DNA of 33,438 bases from assembly GCA_050743625.1 (NCBI GenBank), contig JBOGED010000292.1, positions 1 to 33,438 of the forward strand, read 5' to 3'. A program made the translations under genes and the position numbers. This document shows positions 22,201 to 29,328 of this stretch, in pieces (position 1 is the first letter of the stretch; the number at the start of each line of letters is the position of its first letter). Below the pieces are notes generated by a model that saw only the letters and a program-made list of their open reading frames with translations, was not told the origin of the DNA and did not search any database. The DNA is from JBOGED01 sp050743625 (GTDB lineage Bacteria > Actinomycetota > Nitriliruptoria > Euzebyales > Egibacteraceae).

Positions 22201-25047
22201 CTCCACCCGCTGGGCCACGAGCGCGCGGACCAAGTCCGTGACCCGCTCGGGCGTCAGCTCACCGGTCGCGGGGATGTCGATCTTCGGGTCCACACGCTCG
22301 GGCCCAGCCCCGTCCTGGAGCAGATCAGGTGACACGACCTCGCATGGGCTGTTGAGGAAACGCTGAGGCCGATCGAGGTCGAACGGCCTGAGGACCCGGT
22401 CTTCGAAGAGCATGGCTGCCCGCACTGGCGCGCCGAGGGCGTGAGCCGCGGCGACGCCGCACAACAGGCCTTGGAGCGACTGCCCGCCCGCGTCCAGCGG
22501 GACCGCGGGAGCGATCTCGCCCACCAGCCCGCTGAGCACGCGACCCGGGCCGACCTCGAAGAAGATGTCCACCTCCTTGGCGGCCAGCGTTGCCGCGTCC
22601 GCGAAACGGACCATCGTGGTGAGCTGCCTGGAGAGCAGCTTCCGGAGGTCGGCGTCGCGCGGGAGCACCTCGCCTGTGACGGTGGACACCACCGTGCGCG
22701 TAAGGGATGCGAGCCGCATGCCCGCGAGATAGTCGTCGAGCAGCACCGCGGCGCCGGCCACCAGCGGGGAATGGAACGCGTGCGAGACCGGCAGCCTCAC
22801 CGTTCGGATGCCGGCCTTGCTCGCCTTGCTCAGCACCAAGCCAACGGCATCCGCCGCTCCAGAGACCACCACTTGTTGGCTCGAGTTGACCCCGGAGACC
22901 ACCGCGCCAGTCCCGTTGACGAGCTCGAGGGTGGTGACGAAGTCGGCGAAGATGCTAGCCATCGCCCCCTCCCGCGACTCGGAGCCGGTAGCCATCGCGT
23001 GACCTCGCGCCCTCGCGAGGTCGACGAGCTCGGCTTGGCCGAACGCCCCGGCCCAGTGGAATGCGCAGAGCTCCCCGAGGCTGTGCCCGACCGCGATGCT
23101 CGCCTCGATGCCGAGCGCGTCGAGAACGACGAGCCCGGCGAGTGACGCCGTCGCGATCGCGGGCTGCGCGACCTCCGTGGCGACGGCGTCTCCGCCCACT
23201 GGGAGGTTCGCTTGCTGATACAGCTCCGCGACCGAGGCAAAGCGGCGCCGCCACGCGCCTCCGTCCAGCGAGGCGCCAGAGCCCTGGCCCGGGAACAGAA
23301 ACCCAATGTTCGGTCGGGCTTCGCCATGACCGAGGAAGAGGCCCCGATCGGCGTCCACGTGAACCCCACCACCGCCCTCCAAGAGCCGGATTGCCTCGTC
23401 GAGCTTCTCCGCGAGCTCCCGTGGTCTTGAGGCCACGACCCCGAGGCGCCACGCCGCCGTGGAGCGCTGCTCCGCGAGAGCCGCCGCGATGTCGCGCAGA
23501 TCCCCTGTGGAGGCGCCGATGGCCCGCTCCCCGACGTGGCGGACCGCGGCGGCGAGGTCACTGCGCGTGGGCGCCCCGAGCAAGAACACCTCCGCATCCT
23601 GAGCGGTCGCGACCAGCGCCCGTGCCCGCCCGTCGACCACGGGGCGGGAGGGCGTGGCGGATGCGGACTCGATGATGAGATGAGCGTTGATCCCGCCGAA
23701 GCCCATTCCCGAGATCGCGGCCGCGGGTGCCCGGTCACTCGGCCAGGGACGGGCCTCGTCGAGGACGGTGACCAACGCCTCTCCGTCCTCGACGAGGGGG
23801 TGCGGCCGCTCGCATCCCGTGTTGGGCGGCAAGATCCCCGTGCGGACCGCCATCATCGCCTTGATGAGCCCCGCGACCCCAGCGGCCGCCATGGTGTGGC
23901 CGATGTTCGCCTTCACCGACCCGACGACCGCGGGAACCGTTGCGCCCCGCTCCTGCCGGAACTCTGAGAGCGCCTGCAGCTCGACGGTGTCACCGACCGC
24001 CGTCCCGGTCCCGTGACCCTCGAAGTACAGCACCGAATCGATGTCAACACCGGCGCGTTGATGCGCTCGCCGGAGCGCCACCTTCTGGCCGGTCACCTCG
24101 GGCCTCGTCATGCCGCCCGAGCCGTCGGACGATATGCCCCATCCCCGGATCACGGCATAGACGTCCTTGTGCTGCGCCACAGCGTCCTCGGCGCGCATCA
24201 AGACCACCATGCCGCAACCCTCTCCAGGCCAGAAGCCGGCCGAGCGCCGGTCGTAGACGCGCATGTCCTCTGGAGCCAGCGCACCAGCCTTGGCGAAGCC
24301 CACGATCTCGAAGGGGTCGATGCTCAGGTCAACGCCTCCCGCCAACGCAACATCGACATCGCCAGATACCAGGTAGCCGCAAGAGGTCGCGAGGGCGAGC
24401 AACGAGGAGGCGCAGGCGCCATCTACGGTGTAGCCCCCGCCTTGCAGGTCGAAGAAGTTGCAGATGCGGCCGGCGATGGTGTTGGCCAGCCCGCCGGCGA
24501 GCGTGTCCTCGTCCACCGGCGCGAAGGGCGCCTTGTACGACCGCTCCATCGAGCTCAGCAGCTCGTCGACCTTCGCGGGGGCCATGCCCGTCGCCTCGAG
24601 CTCGGATTGCGCGATCCGCCGGACATAGGGCCAGCGGAATCGCAGCATCTGGGCACGGGCGTAATCACCCGTCAGCGTGTTCCCCACGACGACACCTGTC
24701 GATTCTTTGGGGAGACCTTCGCCTTTCGGAAAGCCGGCGTCCTCCAAGGCTTCGTTCGTCATGTCGAGCGCGAGCCAATGGGCAATCTCAGTAGTACGAA
24801 AGGTGCTCCCAGGCACCCGGAAGCGGCTCCGGTCGAACTCGTAACCTTCCAAGAGCGCCGCCTGCCAGGCATAGGTCTTGTCTGGAGCGCGAGGGTCTGG
24901 CGATAGATAATCTTCGGACCGCATCCGCTCGGGCGGTATCCACCGGAAGGCTCGCCGCTGGCTGAGAGCGTTCTCCCACAGCTCGAGTGGAGTGGATGCC
25001 TGAGGATAGCGGCAGGCGACGCCGACGATGGCAATCTCCGGTCTCAT
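19282..25047 (-). CDS. pksE: Enediyne polyketide synthase PksE
   Basis: A 1921-residue iterative type I PKS that builds the enediyne core polyene. Domains in order: KS (Cys212 in VDGACASS, His345 in EGHGTGT, His384 in NIGHT); AT (Ser656 in GHSLGE, His759 in SHAFHS); ACP (Ser968 in DDLHMSS); KR (TGGGKGI at 1204-1210, Ser1335, Tyr1348 in GDYGLANEW); DH (His1478 in DHVMDGNVIFP, Asp1647); and a C-terminal integrated PPTase (Asp1816 and Glu1818 in ACDLE, Glu1863 and Lys1867 in WVAGECIVK). The order KS-AT-ACP-KR-DH-PPTase and the length are specific to enediyne PKSs. All catalytic residues are present. GGAG, 6 nt before the ATG, is a good ribosome-binding site. The 9- or 10-membered type cannot be decided by eye. 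Confidence 0.97.
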   Translation of the reverse strand: MRPEIAIVGVACRYPQASTPLELWENALSQRRAFRWIPPERMRSEDYLSPDPRAPDKTYAWQAALLEGYEFDRSRFRVPGSTFRTTEIAHWLALDMTNEALEDAGFPKGEGLPKESTGVVVGNTLTGDYARAQMLRFRWPYVRRIAQSELEATGMAPAKVDELLSSMERSYKAPFAPVDEDTLAGGLANTIAGRICNFFDLQGGGYTVDGACASSLLALATSCGYLVSGDVDVALAGGVDLSIDPFEIVGFAKAGALAPEDMRVYDRRSAGFWPGEGCGMVVLMRAEDAVAQHKDVYAVIRGWGISSDGSGGMTRPEVTGQKVALRRAHQRAGVDIDSVLYFEGHGTGTAVGDTVELQALSEFRQERGATVPAVVGSVKANIGHTMAAAGVAGLIKAMMAVRTGILPPNTGCERPHPLVEDGEALVTVLDEARPWPSDRAPAAAISGMGFGGINAHLIIESASATPSRPVVDGRARALVATAQDAEVFLLGAPTRSDLAAAVRHVGERAIGASTGDLRDIAAALAEQRSTAAWRLGVVASRPRELAEKLDEAIRLLEGGGGVHVDADRGLFLGHGEARPNIGFLFPGQGSGASLDGGAWRRRFASVAELYQQANLPVGGDAVATEVAQPAIATASLAGLVVLDALGIEASIAVGHSLGELCAFHWAGAFGQAELVDLARARGHAMATGSESREGAMASIFADFVTTLELVNGTGAVVSGVNSSQQVVVSGAADAVGLVLSKASKAGIRTVRLPVSHAFHSPLVAGAAVLLDDYLAGMRLASLTRTVVSTVTGEVLPRDADLRKLLSRQLTTMVRFADAATLAAKEVDIFFEVGPGRVLSGLVGEIAPAVPLDAGGQSLQGLLCGVAAAHALGAPVRAAMLFEDRVLRPFDLDRPQRFLNSPCEVVSPDLLQDGAGPERVDPKIDIPATGELTPERVTDLVRALVAQRVELEESAVSDEDRLLDDLHMSSVTVGQIVQEAMQTLGLPPAAAPASFAAATVAEFARALYELVETGGVGTSPARQLEGVGPWVRPFTVQLEQRPLRGAEPQAGAGEWVVLSAPGHPLAERLRRRLEDGPGTRGFAVCLSPRRDEADLGLLLSGAKLALAAEDATHFLVVQHGGGGSAFARTLFLESGRLNVCVVDVDPDHAADAADAIVAEVAAADGFAQVHLGADGRREEPVLRLLAPDPVEPAPGLGSADVLLVTGGGKGIAAECALALGRATGARLALVGRSSPGNDPELDANLERLRAVGVEVAYASADVTDPRQVSEAVAALEQALGPVTAVLHGAGMNIPCLIREMDEQRALATVGPKVDGLRHVLAAIDVSSLRLLVAFGSLIARTGMQGEGDYGLANEWMAIEVQRFAATRPGCRCLTLEWSAWSGVGIVERLGRVEALRREGIDCMPVDVAVSAMLDLLARGDVSGSVVLTGRFAKNPALVFPRTDLPLLRFLEQPQVHYPGVELVVDTKVRADKDLYMPDHVMDGNVIFPAVMAMEAMAQAAAAVRGDDASPACFEHVEFVHPVVMPEEGEFVLRVASLAENGHVDVVLRSSTTNFLTDHMRARCLFDETVSSPSPPMEQARAAGAAEAVDAQRDLYDRLLFQSGRFRRLRGYRSLAASSCVAEVELKQQKWFSVFLSPDLLLGDPGARDAVIHCLQASAPHLPLLPVGVARIERLKELTGDLAIVVGTERMRTETEQVWDIEIRTPDGELCERWSQARCRLAAARRPAGEIPDALLGVMVEHRLQDLLSRPDLRVALQRSGGERRSRSDRALRLLLGEDTSLARRADGRPEAAQGSVSTAHADDFTLAVAGGGVTACDLERVDRCTEVEWRDVLGPARWELAEAVARAIDGSGREAGALAWVAGECIVKAGLPPATALSIRSTQADGWICLVAGQHVIASTVLRGNPGRTDLAVGVLVGPGSP

Positions 25048-25085
25048 TTTTTCTCCTTGTCAGACGGACGTCTCTGACTCTGGCT

Positions 25086-26129
25086 TCACCGCGCGGCACT
25101 CTGGTCAGAGGGCTCAACCAGGGCTTCGGTGGAAAACGTTGGCTCAGAGGTAGGGGGCCGCCTCGCCACGGTGACGGACGGGATGGCCCGGAAAGCGAGG
25201 TAGGCGCCGCGGATGCAACAGACGATCAGCAACGCGAGGAAGATAGAGAACACGAAGTGCCGGGCCATCAGGAGGCCGTAGACGGTCGCGACGCTGGCGC
25301 CGAAGGCGATCTGTCTTCGCGGCGCCATTGGAGTCGTCCCTGGGTCCGGCAACATATAGAAGGTGTAGATGAGGAAGGCCATGCTCGTCATCGGAGCGAG
25401 ATTGGCGAGCACCGCGGTGTCGAACCAGGCCGCGCGGACAAGCGCTTGGAGCGCGAACGCTCCCACCCATGCGAGTATCAACGGTCCCTTTTTCGTAAAC
25501 ATCGTGGTGAGGAGCATGCCCAGGAACACGACCAGGGCGGGCAGGCCGATGTCCCAACCGCCGTGGAGATAGTGGGTGAACTGGTACGGCGGGACAACTC
25601 CAACCGTGGGGAGCAAGAAGAGCGTCGCGGCAATACCGGTGTTCGAGGGATTGAGAAAATGCCGTCGTGACCTGCCGATCGGCACTCGCAGCAACCGCTT
25701 CGACACCAACCCGACCGCGATCGCGAAAAAGATCGGGGCGAACCGATCGTTCGCGTAGAGGAGCATCACGATTGCCATCCCCGTGATGTGCGCGGGGAGC
25801 AGGTAGTCGATCGCCTGCTTGAGCCCACCACGCAGTGGGGTAGGCCGTCCCTGAACCGCCGCCTCGATAAGCTCGAGGGTGATCTCAATACCCCAGGCGC
25901 ACAGGGCGGCGAAGAGCAATTGCGCCCACGACTGCTCGAAGCCGAGGACGGCATGGCCGACCACGTTCAAGAGCGTGATCGAGAATGCGAACCGCCGTAA
26001 GGCTCCAAGCCGCAGGTCTGTCGGCGCCATCCTGCGCAGGATTCTCTTGAAAAGCGTGGGGCGTTCACTCACATCAGTGGTGGCTGGCGGGTCCGTGCGC
26101 ACGGGAAGATCAGTGAGCTCTTTCTTCAC
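25086..26129 (-). CDS. unbU: Enediyne biosynthesis membrane protein UnbU/E5
   Basis: 347 residues with about nine or ten transmembrane helices, for example LRRFAFSITLLNVVGHAVLG, PAHITGMAIVMLLYAND, FFAIAVGLVSKRLL and ISFA-like helices to IFLALLIVCCIRGAYLAF. The motif LNPSNTGIAATLFLLPTVGVVPPYQF and LPDPGTTPMAPRRQIAFG resemble the NqrB/RnfD-type membrane fold to which E5 proteins belong. Located between unbV (3-nt gap) and pksE (38-nt gap), as in the conserved enediyne cassette. Its exact chemical role is not established; it is probably required for core maturation together with E3 and E4. Confidence 0.92.
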   Translation of the reverse strand: MKKELTDLPVRTDPPATTDVSERPTLFKRILRRMAPTDLRLGALRRFAFSITLLNVVGHAVLGFEQSWAQLLFAALCAWGIEITLELIEAAVQGRPTPLRGGLKQAIDYLLPAHITGMAIVMLLYANDRFAPIFFAIAVGLVSKRLLRVPIGRSRRHFLNPSNTGIAATLFLLPTVGVVPPYQFTHYLHGGWDIGLPALVVFLGMLLTTMFTKKGPLILAWVGAFALQALVRAAWFDTAVLANLAPMTSMAFLIYTFYMLPDPGTTPMAPRRQIAFGASVATVYGLLMARHFVFSIFLALLIVCCIRGAYLAFRAIPSVTVARRPPTSEPTFSTEALVEPSDQSAAR

Positions 26130-26132
26130 CTG

Positions 26133-28055
26133 TCAGCCTTCCGGAGAGGGATCGACGATCAGGTCATCGAGGGTCAGGTCGTGGCGTCCCGGCGTGACCT
26201 GAACGGTGCGAGCATGTGGAGCGCCCTGGAGGTCTCGCCATGACAGCGTGACGCTCAAGGGGACCTCCGGTGCGACGTCGCCGAGCCCGAAATGCAGCTC
26301 AGGGCTCCGCTTCCCCGTGTGGCCCCACCCGCCGTCAACCTGGCCGAGCAATCGAGTGCCGTCAGGAAGCGTGACGACCGCGGCCGCGCCAATGGCGGGC
26401 ACCCGGCCAGGCTCGGTTCCCGCGGCGCCAACCTGACGATGGTGGAGGTTCAGCACGAGCGAGCGCCCGCATCGGGCACAGTCGTTGCGGTAGAGCCTCG
26501 AAGGCTCCCACTGGTTGGCGACGACGAGGTCGAGATCCCCGTCCGCGTCGACGTCCGCGATCGCCAAACCGCGGCTGGAATCTGGGGAGCCAAGCCCGGC
26601 TTCGGCGGCCATGTCGACATAGCGCCCTCCGTCGCCGCGAACAAAGAAGCGGTTGGGCTCGTGCCCGCTGATGTCCGCGCCCGGTCGGAAGTTGGGCCAC
26701 CAACGCACGTCCCGTATCAGGGGGTCGAGGGTGAAGGCGAACTCGGCAAGGTCTGGCCAGCGATTGGTCTCTCCCTTCAGAAAGCCCGTCGCCACCACGA
26801 TCTCCGCCTGCGTGTCGTTGTCGAAGTCCCCGAAGCGGGCGTCCCACGACCAGCCGGTCTGCGCGACCCCCAGCGGCCGGCTGGCGTCACGGTAGGCGTT
26901 GAGCTCGCCGCGATTCCCGTCGCTGACGAACAGGAAGTTGCTCTCGTGGACACCGAAGTTGCTGGTGATGTTGCTGACGAAGAAGTCCAGGCGCCCGTCC
27001 CGGTTCACGTCGGCGAAGTCCACCCCCATGCTCTTGAACGAGTCATGCCCCAGCACCTTGGACGGTGGCGTCGCAAAGTCGAGGTCGCCCTCCACGAGGT
27101 CGAGCCGGATGTGCCCGGGAGTGGACCGGTTGCGCAGGAGCCGGTCGGGGCCAAAGTCGTTGGCGAAATAGAGCTCGGGAAGCAGGTCGCCGTTGAGGTC
27201 CGGCGCTCCTATGGCAAGCGTCCACCCCCGAGCCACGTCCTCGTCGAACGCGGGGACATCCTCGAACGTGACCGTGGGTGCGGGCGATGGCGCTGAGCCC
27301 GTTTGCCGCAGGATCCGGTTCCTCCCCCCGTTGAAGGCGGCGGAGAGGGAGTCGGGCATCTCGAACGCGTTGTCGGGACCCGAGTCGGCGGTATTGAGGA
27401 TGTTCGACCCATCGGGGAGATAGTTCCCCACGACGATATCGAGCCGCCCGTCGCCGTCGATGTCGGCAAGGGTCAACGCGGGGGTGGCCCATCGCTGCCC
27501 GGTTGGGACGATGTCTTCGACCACGAAGCGGTCGGGCCCCAACGGGCCCCCCGCCTCCCGCTGCAGGAAGACCAGCGGCGTGCGGCCAAGGTAGGAGACG
27601 GTGGCATCGGGCAGGCCATCCGCGTTCAGATCGCCAATCACGCAGGAGCCAGGCGCCATCGTCGACGGATCGAACAGGTTTGGGGGTGGCTCCAGAAGGA
27701 ACAGCGGGAACCGTGCGCCGGTACCTGGCGCGGGGCTGACAAGGACCTTGTCCCAGCGTGGATCGACGTGGCACAGCTCGTTGGCCACGCCGTCGCCATC
27801 CAGGTCACCTGCCGCCACTCCCGCGCCGACGCTCGACACCCACGCATCGACGTGCTGCAGACTGGGACGAACATCTCTCACGTACTGGGCCGGTCCATCC
27901 GGCTCGGGTAAGGGCAGAGCCGTGAAGTGGAACTGTGACTGCGGTTCATCGCTGCTCAAGCCATATGCCTCGACCTGATTCGCGAGCAGGGCGACCGCGA
28001 CCAATCCGAGCCCGACGGCCTTGGTGAGATGGCGGCGCGGGATTGCAACGGTCAA
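26133..28055 (-). CDS. unbV: Enediyne biosynthesis protein UnbV/E4 (FG-GAP/VCBS repeat, ASPIC/UnbV domain)
   Basis: 640 residues. An N-terminal hydrophobic segment (AVGLGLVAVALLANQVEA) is a signal or anchor. It is followed by a beta-propeller of FG-GAP/VCBS repeats with calcium-binding loops: DLDGDG, DLNADGLPD, DIDGDGRLDIVVG, DLNGDLLPELYF, DVNRDGRLDFF, DFDNDTQAEIVV and DVDADGDLDLVV. The C-terminal ASPIC/UnbV domain is recognisable in AAAVVTLPDGTRLLGQVDGG and HFGLGDV. It acts outside or at the membrane face and is one of the five conserved enediyne-core genes. Start overlaps the unbL stop (ATGA), so the two are translationally coupled. Chemistry of this protein is unresolved. Confidence 0.93.
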   Translation of the reverse strand: MTVAIPRRHLTKAVGLGLVAVALLANQVEAYGLSSDEPQSQFHFTALPLPEPDGPAQYVRDVRPSLQHVDAWVSSVGAGVAAGDLDGDGVANELCHVDPRWDKVLVSPAPGTGARFPLFLLEPPPNLFDPSTMAPGSCVIGDLNADGLPDATVSYLGRTPLVFLQREAGGPLGPDRFVVEDIVPTGQRWATPALTLADIDGDGRLDIVVGNYLPDGSNILNTADSGPDNAFEMPDSLSAAFNGGRNRILRQTGSAPSPAPTVTFEDVPAFDEDVARGWTLAIGAPDLNGDLLPELYFANDFGPDRLLRNRSTPGHIRLDLVEGDLDFATPPSKVLGHDSFKSMGVDFADVNRDGRLDFFVSNITSNFGVHESNFLFVSDGNRGELNAYRDASRPLGVAQTGWSWDARFGDFDNDTQAEIVVATGFLKGETNRWPDLAEFAFTLDPLIRDVRWWPNFRPGADISGHEPNRFFVRGDGGRYVDMAAEAGLGSPDSSRGLAIADVDADGDLDLVVANQWEPSRLYRNDCARCGRSLVLNLHHRQVGAAGTEPGRVPAIGAAAVVTLPDGTRLLGQVDGGWGHTGKRSPELHFGLGDVAPEVPLSVTLSWRDLQGAPHARTVQVTPGRHDLTLDDLIVDPSPEG

Positions 28056-29029
28056 TGTGACACACCCAACCCCTGGATCGCTGAGCGCGTCTGCGCCCTC
28101 CAGCGCTCGTAGCGGTTCGGATATGGGTCAGGCGGCCCATCCGCCAACGCCTGGTCACGCGCCTGGAACCCGATCTGGGCCAGCTCCGTATCGCCACTCG
28201 AGCAGATCACCTTGCTTGCCGCCGCGGTGTGAGGCGAGGGGTTGCCTCCTCGCCAGCGGGCCATCGCGGCCAACGCGACACCGACCTGCAGATGCCCCAG
28301 CTCCGCGCCGGCGTTGGTGGCCAGGCGGCCGAGCGCCTCCTCGTCGACCCCTCCGGCGTAGGCGGCGGCGAGCCCGACGCCGCTCACCAGGTCGGCCTGC
28401 CGCGTCGGCTCGAACGTCCGTACCCGCGCGATCACCCGGTCGACGTCCGCGCCCTCCACGAACCAGAGGCTCCGCCCGAGGCCTTGGTCGAAGGCGCGGG
28501 CCGCGTAGGCGGACCGGAACGACGGGCGCTCTTGGCGGTCGATGGCCCGTGGCCAGTTGAAAAAGCCGTGGTGGAACCCGTAGCCGTCGACCACCAGCCA
28601 CCTGGACTGCTCATCGCAGCGGGGCAGGAACCGCTCGAGGCGAGCGCGGCCGCGGGGCAGGCGCGCGAACGCCAAGCCCGCGCCGACGTGCGCGATCTCG
28701 ACGTGGGAGCTTCCTAGTCCGTCGACGAAACCTCGCCACCGGTTCGTCCGGCGGGGATCGACTTGATCGAGCACCGTCAGCGCCATCCCCACGCCCTCGA
28801 ACGCGAAGCCACGCAGCTCACTGTCGACCACTCCGAGGCTGAGGCTGAGTACCTGCGAACCCGCGCCAGCAAGCGCGGCGTCGTAGCCGTGCAGTAACGC
28901 GCTTCCGATGGTTTCGATGCGGGCTCTCGCGCCCGTATCCGTCACCCGAAAGCCACGAGCAGTACACATAACCTCTCGTAACTCCGCGCCGAACGCCGCT
29001 CGCCTTACGGCCGTGAAGAAATTAAGCAT
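28052..29029 (-). CDS. unbL: Enediyne biosynthesis protein UnbL/E3 (DUF1702)
   Basis: 325 residues of the DUF1702 family. Recognisable stretches are IGSALLHGYDAALAGAG, LRGFAFEGVGMALTVLDQ, VHIG-like segment VEIAHVGAGLAFARLPR, WLVVDGYGFHHGFFNW, FDQGLGRSLWFVEGADV and CSSGDTELAQIGFQARDQAL. It is the first gene of the cassette; its start follows AAAGGTAGAAG, a moderate ribosome-binding site. Upstream lies the conserved element C. Function unknown at the chemical level, but this gene always accompanies pksE. Confidence 0.92.
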   Translation of the reverse strand: MLNFFTAVRRAAFGAELREVMCTARGFRVTDTGARARIETIGSALLHGYDAALAGAGSQVLSLSLGVVDSELRGFAFEGVGMALTVLDQVDPRRTNRWRGFVDGLGSSHVEIAHVGAGLAFARLPRGRARLERFLPRCDEQSRWLVVDGYGFHHGFFNWPRAIDRQERPSFRSAYAARAFDQGLGRSLWFVEGADVDRVIARVRTFEPTRQADLVSGVGLAAAYAGGVDEEALGRLATNAGAELGHLQVGVALAAMARWRGGNPSPHTAAASKVICSSGDTELAQIGFQARDQALADGPPDPYPNRYERWRAQTRSAIQGLGVSH

Positions 29030-29137
29030 CTTCTACCTTTCGTTCGCCGTGAAAGCGCCTCAGAAAGCTTGACCGAGGTTTGCCTGCAAAGCAGCAGCTT
29101 GTTTCTGGATGCATTTCCCCTGGGAGTGAAGAGCCAT

Positions 29138-29210
29138 CATCCTATGGAACATCTCAACGCCGGGGAATAGAACAAAAGATCTAAAAAAAGTACCAGGCGG
29201 GGGACTGGAC
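29138..29210 (-). promoter_or_regulatory. Conserved cluster element, copy C (upstream of enediyne core operon)
   Basis: On the minus strand it reads CCAGTCCCCCGCCTGGTACT, then TTTTTTAGATCTTTTG, then TTCTATTCCCCGGCG. It aligns gap-free with copy B at 15381-15455; CAGT, CCTGG, ACT, TTTTT, ATCTTT and CTATTCCC are shared. It lies 110-180 bp before unbL, in the promoter region of the operon. Confidence 0.7.
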
Positions 29211-29283
29211 CCACAGGCCGGCTTTCGCCATGGACGGCCTGGCACCACTTGATCGCCTGGCGTTCTCGCGATAACTTGTTTCC

Positions 29284-29308
29284 GATAACTTATTGATGAT
29301 AAGTTGTC
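29284..29308. promoter_or_regulatory. Putative TetR operator of the mmpL operon
   Basis: GATAACTTAT (29284-29293) and ATAAGTTGTC (29299-29308) form an inverted repeat with 9 of 10 pairs and a 5-nt spacer. A further GATAACTT half-site lies at 29270-29277. It is 20 bp before the mmpL start and is the likely site of the TetR protein encoded after mmpL. Confidence 0.6.
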
Positions 29309-29328
29309 GTGAGATAGGCGCTGTTGCG

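Larger units (their letters stand above)
29030..29328. promoter_or_regulatory. Divergent control region of the enediyne operon and MmpL/TetR operon
   Basis: About 300 bp of AT-richer DNA between the unbL and mmpL starts. It contains conserved element C, oriented toward unbL, and a palindromic operator next to mmpL. A 25- to 26-codon frame (ATG at 29140, minus) between element C and unbL parallels the 25-codon frame after copy B, but has only a weak ribosome-binding site. Confidence 0.6.

Noticed and set aside
19694..24906. Many long plus-strand frames opposite pksE
   Set aside because: They are shadows of a high-GC gene: low-complexity Arg/Pro/Ser composition, no ribosome-binding sites and no recognisable domains. 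The minus-strand PKS explains the whole stretch.
19282..25047. Assignment as a 9-membered or 10-membered enediyne PKS
   Set aside because: The split needs a phylogeny or decisive accessory genes; nothing visible by eye settles it.
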